18,980 nt of DNA from HO2-45-11b sp964450915 (GTDB lineage Bacteria; Patescibacteriota; Andersenbacteria; UBA10190): contig CAYVFG010000018.1 in NCBI GenBank assembly GCA_964450915.1, positions 1-18,980 on the forward strand, written 5' to 3'. Below the pieces are notes generated by a model. It had not been told where the DNA came from. It did not search any database and worked only from the letters and a program-made list of their open reading frames with translations. Positions 7,258-14,545 of the stretch are shown here, piece by piece. Made by a program: the position numbers and the translations under genes. How positions within the stretch are numbered: position 1 is the stretch's first letter; every line of letters starts with the position of its first letter.

Positions 7258-9744
7258 ATGGCAAATGAAGAAGAACAAGTAAATAACGTTGGGAAGCTCG
7301 TTGGGCAGGAATTGTCTTCTGAAATCCAGAAAAGCTATCTTGATTATGCGATGAGCGTAATCGTTTCTCGCGCCTTGCCCGATGTTCGTGACGGCATGAA
7401 GCCGGTTGCACGCCGTATTTTGTACTCTATGTGGCGCCAGAATTTGCGATCATCTGCTAAATTCCGCAAATCTGCAAACGTCGTTGGAGACGTGATGGCA
7501 AAGTACCATCCCCATGGAGATTCTTCTATTTACGACGCATTAGCCCGACTAGTTCAGGATTTCTCATTGAGATATCCGCTCATTGACGGACAAGGAAACT
7601 GGGGAAATATCGATGGCGACTCCCCTGCGGCAATGCGATATACCGAAGCCCGATTGATGAAGATCTCCGATGAGATGCTTTCTGATATCGCGAAAGAAAC
7701 AGTTGATTTTATAGACAACTATGACGGGTCGAAGAAAGAGCCTACGGTATTGCCAAGCTTATTCCCGCAATTTTTAGTTAATGGAACAGTAGGTATTGCC
7801 GTTGGTATGGCAACGAACGTTCCGCCGCACAATATTAAAGAAGTGTGCCAGGCCGCTATTCATCTTATCGATACGCCAGATGCGACAATCAGCGATTTGA
7901 TGAAATATGTTCAAGGGCCAGACTTTCCTACCGGCGCTGCTATTTATAACAAACAAGATATTCTCCAGGCGTATGCAACTGGCCGCGGAGGAATTGTTAC
8001 ACGCGCTATTGCAGATATCGAAGAAGGCAAAAATGGAGCGTTCAAAATTATTGTTCATGAAATTCCTTACCTCGTAAACAAGTCTCAGCTCATTACCAAG
8101 ATAGCTGACAACGTAAAGGCGGACAGGATTCAAGGTATCCGCGACTTGCGAGACGAATCCGATAAAGACGGTATTCGCATTGTTGTGGAACTCAAGCGTG
8201 ACGCATATCCGAAGAAAGTATTGAATCAACTGTTTGCAACAACTGATCTGCAAAAAACATTCCACGTGAACATGCTTGCACTTGTTGATGGCGGGAAGCA
8301 GCCAAAGGTCCTCACGCTTAAGGATGCTATTCTCGAGCACATTACCCATCGCAAGGTTGTTATTACCCGAAGAACGCAATTTGATTTAGATCGCGCAAAA
8401 GAACGAGAGCATATATTGGAGGGTTTAAAGAAGGCGCTCGATCATATCGATGAGGTTATTTCCATTATTCGTAAGAGTAAGACGCGTGAAACAGCGCACG
8501 TGAATCTTATTAAAGCGTTTAAGTTTTCCGACGCTCAGGCAACTGCAATTCTTGAAATGCGATTATCCGCTCTTGCTGGTTTGGAACGTCAGAAGGTTGA
8601 GGATGAGTTGCGAGAAAAGCGAGCTTTGATCAAGGAATTGGAAGGAATTTTGAAAGATCCTAAAAAAGTTGCGGCTCTCGTGAAGGCTGATTACGAAACG
8701 GTTGTGAAGCAGTACGGGGACGACCGAAGAACGCGAGTTATTCCGGGAGCTGTTGGGGATTTCTCTCAAGAGGACTTAGTGCCCGATGACCCTACTGTCG
8801 TGACGATTACTCGTGGCGGATATATTAAGCGCTTAGCCACAAGTACTTATCAGGTGCAGCGACGCGGCGGAAAAGGCGTGAAGGGTATGACCACGAAAGA
8901 AGAAGACGTTGTAGATATCTTCTTGGCAACAACAACTCATAAGCAGCTTCTATTCTTTACTAATCAGGGTCGAGTATTTTCTACGAATGCATACGAGATT
9001 CCGGAAACGGCACGAGCTGCCAAGGGGCAAGCGCTCCAGAATTTCTTGGAATTATCTCCAAACGAAAAAGTTACCGCAGTACAAGAAGTTCCAGATGCAG
9101 AAGAGCCGGGAGAATACTTGGTAATGGTGACGCGCGCGGGTGTAATCAAGAAGACTTCTCGAGAAGATTTCTTAAATATTAGGCGTACGGGCCTCAAGGC
9201 GATTACGTTGAACAATGATGACGCTCTCGAGTGGGTTGGGGTATCGTCGGGTGCTGATAATATTATGATTGTGACTACTGATGGTCAGGCGATTCTGTTC
9301 CCAGAAAAAGATATCCGCGCAATGGGCCGCACGGCAGCAGGCGTTCGAGGAATTAAATTGAAGAAGGGTGATGAAGTGGTTGCGATGCACGTTATCCATT
9401 CTACGAATGATGCAAAGGAAATTCTTGTGATGACGCGCGAAGGGTTTGGAAAGCGTACTCCGGTGTCGCAATATCGGCTTCAGAAGCGCGGAGGCATGGG
9501 AATTAAGACAGCTCAAGTAACTGCAAAGACGGGCAAGATTATCAAGGCAGTAGTTGTAGATTCCGATAGCGTTGATACGACGGATATATTGGTAATATCT
9601 GAACGAGGACAGGTGATTCGCGTGTCTGTAGCATCGGTAAGTCAGCAGGGGCGTTCAACGCAAGGCGTTCGATTGATGCGACCATCTGACAAGAGCGGAA
9701 AAATTGCAACATTTACTATTTGGCGAGAGGTACAAGAAGCATAG
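7258..9744 (+). CDS. gyrA: DNA gyrase subunit A
   Basis: GyrA is the DNA-cleaving and wrapping subunit of gyrase, which introduces negative supercoils together with GyrB (not in this window). The 828-residue protein begins with the standard core (SYLDYAMSVIVSRALPDVRD, 26-45). The catalytic tyrosine is Tyr128 in RYTEARL. The quinolone region HPHGDSSIYDAL (84-95) has Ser89 and Asp93 at the positions of E. coli Ser83 and Asp87, the drug-sensitive pattern. The C-terminal beta-pinwheel carries a GyrA box, QRRGGKG, at 534-540, which favours gyrase over topoisomerase IV ParC. It uses ATG at 7258 without a clear Shine-Dalgarno. The gene is intact and the most securely identified in the window. Confidence 0.98.
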   Translation: MANEEEQVNNVGKLVGQELSSEIQKSYLDYAMSVIVSRALPDVRDGMKPVARRILYSMWRQNLRSSAKFRKSANVVGDVMAKYHPHGDSSIYDALARLVQDFSLRYPLIDGQGNWGNIDGDSPAAMRYTEARLMKISDEMLSDIAKETVDFIDNYDGSKKEPTVLPSLFPQFLVNGTVGIAVGMATNVPPHNIKEVCQAAIHLIDTPDATISDLMKYVQGPDFPTGAAIYNKQDILQAYATGRGGIVTRAIADIEEGKNGAFKIIVHEIPYLVNKSQLITKIADNVKADRIQGIRDLRDESDKDGIRIVVELKRDAYPKKVLNQLFATTDLQKTFHVNMLALVDGGKQPKVLTLKDAILEHITHRKVVITRRTQFDLDRAKEREHILEGLKKALDHIDEVISIIRKSKTRETAHVNLIKAFKFSDAQATAILEMRLSALAGLERQKVEDELREKRALIKELEGILKDPKKVAALVKADYETVVKQYGDDRRTRVIPGAVGDFSQEDLVPDDPTVVTITRGGYIKRLATSTYQVQRRGGKGVKGMTTKEEDVVDIFLATTTHKQLLFFTNQGRVFSTNAYEIPETARAAKGQALQNFLELSPNEKVTAVQEVPDAEEPGEYLVMVTRAGVIKKTSREDFLNIRRTGLKAITLNNDDALEWVGVSSGADNIMIVTTDGQAILFPEKDIRAMGRTAAGVRGIKLKKGDEVVAMHVIHSTNDAKEILVMTREGFGKRTPVSQYRLQKRGGMGIKTAQVTAKTGKIIKAVVVDSDSVDTTDILVISERGQVIRVSVASVSQQGRSTQGVRLMRPSDKSGKIATFTIWREVQEA

Positions 9745-9747
9745 TTG

Positions 9748-9756
9748 TGATATACT
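9748..9756 (+). promoter_or_regulatory. extended -10 promoter before the methyltransferase gene
   Basis: TGATATACT fits TGn-TATAnT (five of six in the hexamer). It starts 4 nt after the gyrA stop and ends 9 nt before the ATG at 9766. A G-rich AGGGGGG (9757-9763) lies between; if transcription starts about 7 nt after the -10, most of that run would not be in this mRNA, though it would be in read-through from gyrA. Confidence 0.5.
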
Positions 9757-9765
9757 AGGGGGGAT

Positions 9766-10308
9766 ATGGCTCAACGAAATCCCTTCATTCGTCCTGATAC
9801 GTTTTGGCACGCCTTAATGCTCCGTGCGAATCAATCTGTTGTGCATTTAGGGTGCGGTGCCGGGTTTTATATTATTCCCGCTGCGCGAATTGTGGGGAAA
9901 AAGGGCAAAGCAATTGGGGTGGATATATTGCCGGATATGCTCGCAGAGGTTGAGAATAAAGCTCAGCAATTCGACTTAAGCGATATCGTTACAACATTCC
10001 GGGCGAACATCGAGAATACTCCGGGAAGCCCTATCGACGATCATTCTATGGATTGGGTATTAATTGCCAATATCTTGCATCAGTCCGATCCTCAAAAAGT
10101 ATTTCAAGAAGCTCGTCGTATCGTGAGTGCAAACGGACATGTTGCCGTTGTAGGGTGGGCAACGTCTGCAACTCCGCTAGGGCCTCCGAGCGAAAAGCGC
10201 ATTTCCGAGGACGATGTTAAGCGAGTTGCCGAAGAGAATGGCCTTGTATTAGTAAAAGAATTTGCGCCAAGCCCTTATCATTATGGGCTAGTTCTTGCTC
10301 CTGCGTAA
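9766..10308 (+). CDS. class I SAM-dependent methyltransferase (UbiE/Methyltransf_11-like)
   Basis: This 180-residue protein has a compact Rossmann methyltransferase fold. SAM-binding motif I is VVHLGCGAGFYIIPAA (25-40), with His where many members have Asp. The acidic ribose-contacting residue is in GVDILPDML (51-59), and the motif IV region is MDWVLIANILHQ (95-106). The fold runs to HVAVVGW (125-131) and a closing strand. It lacks extra substrate-recognition domains, so the methyl acceptor (small molecule, lipid or protein) cannot be told. The ATG at 9766 follows a promoter-like TGATATACT. The binding-lipoprotein gene begins 7 nt after its stop, so both may share a transcript. The class is confident; the substrate is not. 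Confidence 0.85.
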   Translation: MAQRNPFIRPDTFWHALMLRANQSVVHLGCGAGFYIIPAARIVGKKGKAIGVDILPDMLAEVENKAQQFDLSDIVTTFRANIENTPGSPIDDHSMDWVLIANILHQSDPQKVFQEARRIVSANGHVAVVGWATSATPLGPPSEKRISEDDVKRVAEENGLVLVKEFAPSPYHYGLVLAPA

Positions 10309-10315
10309 TGTCGAT

Positions 10316-11602
10316 ATGACGTCACGGATACCATTATTTTTACTTGTTGTCGTAAGCGCTCTTGCGCTTGCCGGCTTTGGTTGTCGTGCACCTGCGCCCG
10401 TAAAAACCACTACCACTACAAGCCTTGTTGTATGGGGGTTGTGGGAAGATAGCTCTACGATGGACCCTATTTTGCGTGCGTTCAAAGACCAAACCGGGAT
10501 TGCTGTAGAGTATAAAAAAATTGCAGATATCGGCACGTACGAAAAGACATTGCTAGAAGCGCTGGCTTCAGGAAGGGGTCCCGATGTATTTGTGATTAAT
10601 AATGCATGGGTAGATGTGCACAAAGATATTTTAAGCCCCGCTCCGCTCGCTGTTATCAATCCGGCGCAATTGCAGGGCGAGTTTGTGGATGTCGTTACAA
10701 AAGATGTTGTGCGAGGCGGATATATTTATGCGCTCCCAACATCGGTGGATACGTTGGCGTTGTTTGTGAATACGAATATTTTTAATGCAAATGGCATTGC
10801 TCAAATGCCGACGACGTGGACAGAATTCCAGAACGACGTATCGAAGATTACGAAAGTTTCCCGATTAGGCGTCATCGATCAAAGCGGGGCCGCAATCGGT
10901 ACGGGCAGCAATGTTAATCGTGCCCCGGATATCTTGCAGCTCTTAATGATGCAGAGCGGGTTGCCGATTTTAGATACTTCGCATGGAGACAAGAGGATTG
11001 ATATTGCGAATGCACAAGGAGAGCGATCGCTTACGTTCTACACTGACTTTGCGAACAAGTCCAAGCAAGTATATACATGGGATTCTACGCAGGATTACTC
11101 AATCGATGCATTTTCCGAAGGGAAGACGGCAATGATGCTTAATTACTCCTATCAAATTCCAACAGTGCGTGCCAAAAATCCTCGATTGCAGTTTGCAGTT
11201 GCTCCTGCACCTCAAGTTGGCACAGATCCCAACATCGTGCAGGCCACGTTTGCAAGTTATTGGCCGTATGCAGTGTCGGCAAATTCCAAAGCTCCCGGTG
11301 CAGCGTGGCAGTTTGTGAGATTCCTTACATCTCAGCAGAATGCTGACACGGTGAATAAGTCCGAGGCTATTCCCCCTGCTCGCAGAGACTCTATTGTGCA
11401 GTATAATTCCGATCCCATTATGGGAGTGTTCGCGCAGCAATCTCTCAAAGCAGTTTCTTGGCCGCGCTTTGATATCTCTGCTACAGATGCTATATTTACA
11501 AGTATGATTGATAGCGTTGCAACTGGTGGGGCTTCAGTATCTGATGTATTAAAGACGGCGCAAGATCAACTTCAGCGAATAATTGCAGGCAATGGAAACT
11601 AA
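10316..11602 (+). CDS. extracellular solute-binding lipoprotein, sugar ABC transporter type
   Basis: The 428-residue protein resembles the MalE/SBP_bac_1 family of sugar-binding components. It starts at ATG 10316 with a signal peptide (MTSRIPLFLLVVVSALALAG) ending in GFGC, so Cys23 is the probable lipid anchor although the -3 residue is not typical. A Thr-rich linker follows, then SLVVWGLWEDSSTMDPILRA (36-55), GPDVFVINNAWVD (88-100), FSEGKTAMMLNYSYQIPTV (266-284) and APGAAWQFVRFLTSQQNAD, all family hallmarks. No permease or ATPase gene is nearby. The next gene, a pilin-like protein, overlaps its 3' end by 11 nt. It may therefore deliver ligand to a distant transporter or serve a surface structure. 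The family is firm; the ligand is unknown. Confidence 0.88.
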   Translation: MTSRIPLFLLVVVSALALAGFGCRAPAPVKTTTTTSLVVWGLWEDSSTMDPILRAFKDQTGIAVEYKKIADIGTYEKTLLEALASGRGPDVFVINNAWVDVHKDILSPAPLAVINPAQLQGEFVDVVTKDVVRGGYIYALPTSVDTLALFVNTNIFNANGIAQMPTTWTEFQNDVSKITKVSRLGVIDQSGAAIGTGSNVNRAPDILQLLMMQSGLPILDTSHGDKRIDIANAQGERSLTFYTDFANKSKQVYTWDSTQDYSIDAFSEGKTAMMLNYSYQIPTVRAKNPRLQFAVAPAPQVGTDPNIVQATFASYWPYAVSANSKAPGAAWQFVRFLTSQQNADTVNKSEAIPPARRDSIVQYNSDPIMGVFAQQSLKAVSWPRFDISATDAIFTSMIDSVATGGASVSDVLKTAQDQLQRIIAGNGN

Positions 11603-12002
11603 TAATGCTTTAAAGAAAATTATTCCGTTTGTAGTTGTAGTATTTCTTGCAACACTGCCTTTGTGGGCAAGTGCTGTTACTGATAGCGGAATTTCAAATC
11701 CGTTAGGGAAAGTCTCCACTATTACAGAAGTGCTTACGGGCATCATTAAGTGGATGCTCGGCTTGGTTGGAATTCTTGCGCTCATCGCCCTTATTGTTGC
11801 CGGCGGCAGAATGATTATCGACTTCGGCAATGAGGACCAGGTTCGAAAGGCGAAAATGACCATCACGTGGGCAGTAATAGGTCTGCTCGTTGTAATTCTT
11901 TCATATGCGATTGTTAATATCGTGAGCACGCAAATATTAGGAGCAGGAGGAAGTTCGTCGGGATCGGGAGGAAGCAGTCTTAACCCTCCTCCGGGAACGT
12001 GA
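11592..12002 (+). CDS. pilin-like two-helix membrane protein 1 (CPR T4SS-pilin/VirB2-like)
   Basis: This 136-residue protein has a signal-peptide-like segment (residues 8-28, ending WASA), then two membrane helices at about 52-72 and 91-112. They are linked by a short charged loop, DFGNEDQVRKAKM (77-89). The layout, small size and A-K-x-x-I-x-x-A-V-I-G-L motif match small pilin-type proteins annotated in CPR genomes as type IV secretion pilins. It differs from its neighbours by a C-terminal Gly/Ser- then Pro-rich tail. ATG 11592 was chosen over an in-frame TTG at 11583; it overlaps the binding-lipoprotein gene by 11 nt, and the next pilin begins 1 nt after its TGA. It is a paralogue of the three genes that follow. 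Confidence 0.78.
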   Translation: METNNALKKIIPFVVVVFLATLPLWASAVTDSGISNPLGKVSTITEVLTGIIKWMLGLVGILALIALIVAGGRMIIDFGNEDQVRKAKMTITWAVIGLLVVILSYAIVNIVSTQILGAGGSSSGSGGSSLNPPPGT

Positions 12003-12003
12003 T

Positions 12004-12393
12004 ATGAAGTACCTCTTACCAGTAATTGTGTTGGCTATGTTTGCGTTTGGAGCTTCGTGTGCTCCCGTAAATGCTCAGGGTGGCAGTGATCCGCAAGGCT
12101 TTAGCGCAGGGCTTGATAGCGTGAAGCAAATTGCCGGTCAGAATGGCTTGAACGATAAGCAGCAAACTACGAAGGAGATTTTGCAAACCATTGTTGCGTG
12201 GCTTACGTCATTATTGGCAACAGTGGCTCTCATATCCATTGTGTATGGCGGATACCTCTATATTTCTTCTCAAGGAGATGAAGGCAGTGTGAGCAGGGGG
12301 AAAGCCATTCTTCTGTATTCGATTCTTGGTCTGATTATTGTCGGGTTATCTGGCGTCATTGTTAACGTTGTTATTGATGTTGCAACAAAATAG
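12004..12393 (+). CDS. pilin-like two-helix membrane protein 2
   Basis: This 129-residue paralogue has a signal peptide (residues 1-24, ending VNA), although Cys19 in GASC could instead be read as a lipobox. A polar exported stretch (25-60) follows, then helices at about 62-85 and 101-125. The inter-helix loop is GGYLYISSQGDEGSVSRGKA (82-101), corresponding to GGVRYVMSQGD in the next gene, and the second helix ends LSGVIVNVVI. The role is inferred as a subunit of a pilus-like or secretion-channel assembly in the cell envelope. It starts 1 nt after the preceding stop and ends 2 nt before the next ATG, so it is certainly in an operon. The family is inferred from pattern and neighbours. Confidence 0.78.
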   Translation: MKYLLPVIVLAMFAFGASCAPVNAQGGSDPQGFSAGLDSVKQIAGQNGLNDKQQTTKEILQTIVAWLTSLLATVALISIVYGGYLYISSQGDEGSVSRGKAILLYSILGLIIVGLSGVIVNVVIDVATK

Positions 12394-12395
12394 CT

Positions 12396-12788
12396 ATGTC
12401 TAAATTTACCAAAGCAGCTACATTTGTTATAACAGTCACCTCGTTGGCATTGTTTGTATTTCCTGTTTCTGCACAGATCGGAAAAATACAGTCAGGTGAT
12501 TGTTCTCAACTTGGCATTAAGTGTACTGGAGGAGAAAATTCAACATCGTTTGTGCAAGCTGTCACCACTATTATCAATGGACTGCTTGTTGTTGTGGGGA
12601 TAGCAGCAGCCATTTACCTTGTACTCGGCGGCGTACGGTACGTAATGTCTCAGGGGGATTCTGGAGAGGCAGAAAAGGCCAAGCTGACAATTCTCTATGC
12701 AGTCATCGGGCTTATTATTATCGGATTATCTGCAGTAATTGTTAACTTTGTTATTTATACGGTAGGCGGAACTGCCGGAGGTCAGTAG
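12396..12788 (+). CDS. pilin-like two-helix membrane protein 3
   Basis: This 130-residue paralogue has a signal peptide ending PVSA (23-26). A short exported segment carries Cys36 and Cys43, which could form a disulfide and are absent from the mature parts of the other copies. Helix 1 is at about 60-79 and helix 2 at about 97-121. The conserved core is GGVRYVMSQGDSGEAEKAKL (78-97), followed by ILYAVIGLIIIGLSAVIVNF. It is very similar to the fourth pilin over this core. It closes the first part of the operon; an extended -10 promoter for the fourth copy follows within 30 nt. A pilus-like or secretion role is an inference. Confidence 0.8.
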   Translation: MSKFTKAATFVITVTSLALFVFPVSAQIGKIQSGDCSQLGIKCTGGENSTSFVQAVTTIINGLLVVVGIAAAIYLVLGGVRYVMSQGDSGEAEKAKLTILYAVIGLIIIGLSAVIVNFVIYTVGGTAGGQ

Positions 12789-12811
12789 AAATAGTTTGTT
12801 GATTATTTTTG

Positions 12812-12820
12812 TGGTATATT
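12812..12820 (+). promoter_or_regulatory. extended -10 promoter for the fourth pilin-like gene
   Basis: TGGTATATT is TGn plus a five-of-six -10 hexamer, with T-rich DNA upstream and no well-spaced -35. The predicted start near 12827 gives a leader of about 34 nt that carries a strong Shine-Dalgarno sequence, unlike the other extended -10 sites in the window. Confidence 0.55.
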
Positions 12821-12840
12821 TTGAATAGTAACTATTGAAT

Positions 12841-12864
12841 ATGAAGGAGGTGAGTCGTATATGA
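12841..12864 (+). CDS. possible 7-residue leader ORF overlapping the pilin start
   Basis: ATG at 12841 opens a mini-ORF (MKEVSRI) that contains the Shine-Dalgarno AAGGAGGTG. Its TGA (12862-12864) overlaps the pilin ATG (12861-12863) as ATGA. It could couple translation and keep the initiation site unstructured, or be a chance reading of the ribosome-binding region. No ribosome-binding site for the mini-ORF itself is visible. Confidence 0.3.
   Translation: MKEVSRI
12844..12852 (+). promoter_or_regulatory. near-perfect Shine-Dalgarno sequence
   Basis: AAGGAGGTG is complementary to the 3' end of 16S rRNA over nine bases, and the AGGAGG core lies 10 nt before the pilin ATG at 12861. It stands out because most core genes here lack such a site, and it suggests high-level synthesis of this pilin. 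Confidence 0.8.
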
Positions 12865-13211
12865 ACATCAAATCAATCGTTCGCGTTACAACAGGCGCAG
12901 TTGCGCTTGCAGTTTCACCTCTTATTGCGTTCGCACAGGGGTTGCAACCAGCAATTCCATTCGCGAATACGGCTCGAGGAGGTCTCATCCCCGCGATCTT
13001 AACAATCGTAAACGGATTACTCGTTATTTCCGGTATCGTCGCTTCTATCTATCTCGTATTAGGTGGAGTTCGATACATCATGTCTCAAGGAGAAGAAGGG
13101 GAAACAGAGAAAGCGAAGAATACGATTCTATATGCAATTATCGGTCTTATCGTTATTGCTCTATCAGCAGCAATCGTAAACTTTATCATCGGTACTGTTG
13201 CAGTAGCGTAG
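12861..13211 (+). CDS. pilin-like two-helix membrane protein 4, probably the major copy
   Basis: This is the shortest paralogue (116 residues), with a signal peptide ending AFAQ (23-26), a brief exported segment and two helices at about 44-69 and 87-111. The loop GGVRYIMSQGEEGETEKAKN (68-87) and the following ILYAIIGLIVIALSAAIVNF are nearly the same as in copy 3. It alone has its own extended -10 promoter, a near-perfect Shine-Dalgarno sequence 10 nt upstream and an intrinsic terminator 18 nt downstream. That is the profile of an abundant structural subunit. The assembly it belongs to (pilus, secretion channel or other surface fibre) is not shown by the sequence. Confidence 0.82.
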   Translation: MNIKSIVRVTTGAVALAVSPLIAFAQGLQPAIPFANTARGGLIPAILTIVNGLLVISGIVASIYLVLGGVRYIMSQGEEGETEKAKNTILYAIIGLIVIALSAAIVNFIIGTVAVA

Positions 13212-13229
13212 TACGTCTAATCGTAAAAA

Positions 13230-13258
13230 CATCCCGCCAATCCGGCGGGGTGTTTTTT
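13230..13258 (+). terminator. intrinsic terminator after the fourth pilin-like gene
   Basis: CATCCCGCC pairs with GGCGGGGTG (9 bp including one G-T wobble) across a 5-nt loop and is followed by six T residues. It lies 18 nt after the pilin stop and ends the pilin transcript. Confidence 0.9.
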
Positions 13259-13263
13259 ATTAG

Positions 13264-13272
13264 TGGTATACT
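13264..13272 (+). promoter_or_regulatory. extended -10 promoter, probably leaderless, for the 72-residue gene
   Basis: TGGTATACT is TGn plus a five-of-six -10. It ends 6 nt before the ATG at 13279, so transcription would begin at or next to the start codon. It lies directly downstream of the pilin terminator, so the following gene needs its own promoter. Confidence 0.6.
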
Positions 13273-13278
13273 GCATAT

Positions 13279-13497
13279 ATGATTAGCAATTCAGGATTCA
13301 TCGTTGCAAGCAACGTAGTATACGTTTTGATTGTTGTGTTTTTTATATATCGCATGCTTCGTGCGGCGTCCATATTCAACTGGAATCCGGGCAGGAGCGA
13401 TGTGCAGCAAAAGCAAAAAATGAAAATTTTAATAGGTATTATCGTTATTGCAGTAGTGGGGATAGTCGCTGCAATTACGAATATTCTATTTGGGTAA
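13279..13497 (+). CDS. small two-helix membrane protein (72 residues)
   Basis: The protein has helices at about 8-25 and 48-70, joined by a basic loop (RMLRAASIFNWNPGRSDVQQ, 25-44) and a KQKMK boundary. It has no signal peptide and none of the GGxRYxMSQG motif, so it is not a fifth pilin, but its position directly after them suggests an accessory role in the same membrane assembly. It appears to be transcribed from its own extended -10 as a leaderless mRNA. Its stop overlaps the A-run that forms the U-tract of the convergent terminator. No family was recognised. Confidence 0.72.
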   Translation: MISNSGFIVASNVVYVLIVVFFIYRMLRAASIFNWNPGRSDVQQKQKMKILIGIIVIAVVGIVAAITNILFG

Positions 13498-13532
13498 AAA
13501 AATAAGCCCACAAGTTTTTATGCTTGTGGGCT
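13496..13532 (-). terminator. intrinsic terminator of the SPFH operon
   Basis: A perfect 10-bp stem (AGCCCACAAG and its complement, 13505-13514 with 13523-13532) has an 8-nt loop and is followed on the minus strand by TA and seven T residues. It lies 29 nt after the stop of the 13562-14530 gene. On the plus strand the stem is not followed by T residues, so it serves mainly the minus-strand operon. Confidence 0.88.
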
Positions 13533-13561
13533 CGTTCGAGTTGAAAGAGCTTGCGCCAGCG

Positions 13562-14530
13562 TTATCTCGCGGGCAGTGGTATCACATCGAGGATAACCTC
13601 GATGTATACCGGTTTTCCTATGTCTGGCGGACCAATGTACAAGCGAGAATTCTCTTTCTTGTAAATATAGTCGCCACTGACGTCCTCCCCATCTTCCGAA
13701 ACCACTCGTGCGTACCCTTGGGAAAATTCCTGTTTTCCTTCATCGTTGATTGGATAGTTTCCTGTGACAATCTGTCCTGGATGTTGGCGGATGATGCTTC
13801 TAGGAAGCATCATCCCGTTTTCATCCGCAAATCGCACATACAGCGTCCATTTGAAGTGTTTCGGGTCGGGTAGCCTTCCCCATAACACTCCTCCGTCTTG
13901 TGCTCTTGCTGCCTTCCATCCAGTTACCCGGATATGTCCCGGTTTTTCCGTTACCGAGAGGCGAGCGTTCACAAGTTGCACCTGTTGTCCTCGTTGTTGG
14001 GGGATGAAGTTGATCATTAACGCCCCCGACAACTGATCCTGACCGTCAACGTGTAGCGTTTTATCATCTTCATTGATTGGAACTCCGCGACGTTGGAGCG
14101 GTGTCCTGGTCTCCACAACAAACGACTTATTTTGTTGATTTCCGGGGATTTGAATCGTCAGTGCGCATCCTTGCAGCAATGAGATGTTCATTCCCGTATA
14201 CCGTTCGATCCCGTCGACGGGGAACACTCGTTCCACCTCCGTCGGGAGCGTTTCCCAACCATTGATCTCGCGCGGTTCTACAATGAAGTAGTCCATGCGA
14301 ACTTGGTCAGGGTCGTTCCTCGGTACTCGTACTTGTTGAGGGCTCTGCTCGGGGATGCTCCATTTGCTTGGGTTGGTTGAAGCCAGCCACCAAGCATTTG
14401 GAAGCGCCCAGTTCAGAAACGCCACTACAAGCAGAACGCCGATCAGGATGAACGGCGACACGAGTATCCAGCCAAATACTTTTTTCGTGTTTTTCCAGGT
14501 TGCCCATGTGGGCATTGTTGGCCTCGTCAT
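13562..14530 (-). CDS. unrecognised membrane-anchored protein, partner of the SPFH protein
   Basis: The 322-residue protein has a basic N-terminal segment (1-18), one membrane helix at about 19-41, and a large polar C-terminal part of mixed, strand-rich composition, predicted outside the cytoplasm. Notable stretches are MDYFIVEPREINGWETLP (79-96), VRVPRND (67-73), and a closing region rich in short hydrophobic strands (SRLYIGPPDIGKPVYIEVIL). No family was recognised and no catalytic motif is apparent. The ATG is preceded by AGAAGGA with suitable spacing. It begins 15 nt after the stop of the SPFH gene and ends at a strong terminator, so the two form a defined two-gene operon and probably work together at the membrane. 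Confidence 0.75.
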   Translation of the reverse strand: MTRPTMPTWATWKNTKKVFGWILVSPFILIGVLLVVAFLNWALPNAWWLASTNPSKWSIPEQSPQQVRVPRNDPDQVRMDYFIVEPREINGWETLPTEVERVFPVDGIERYTGMNISLLQGCALTIQIPGNQQNKSFVVETRTPLQRRGVPINEDDKTLHVDGQDQLSGALMINFIPQQRGQQVQLVNARLSVTEKPGHIRVTGWKAARAQDGGVLWGRLPDPKHFKWTLYVRFADENGMMLPRSIIRQHPGQIVTGNYPINDEGKQEFSQGYARVVSEDGEDVSGDYIYKKENSRLYIGPPDIGKPVYIEVILDVIPLPAR

Positions 14531-14545
14531 GTCGAATTCCTTCTT

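Noticed and set aside
7774..8379. Long open frame antisense to gyrA (201 codons) and similar antisense frames elsewhere
   Set aside because: They lie wholly inside strongly supported genes, have no recognisable protein pattern and no ribosome-binding or promoter signal.
7258..9744. ParC (topoisomerase IV subunit A) instead of GyrA
   Set aside because: A GyrA box (QRRGGKG) is present in the C-terminal domain at residues 534-540, which marks gyrase.
13505..13532. Hairpin after the 72-residue gene as its plus-strand terminator
   Set aside because: No T-run follows the stem on the plus strand; the T-run is on the minus strand, so it belongs to the SPFH operon.
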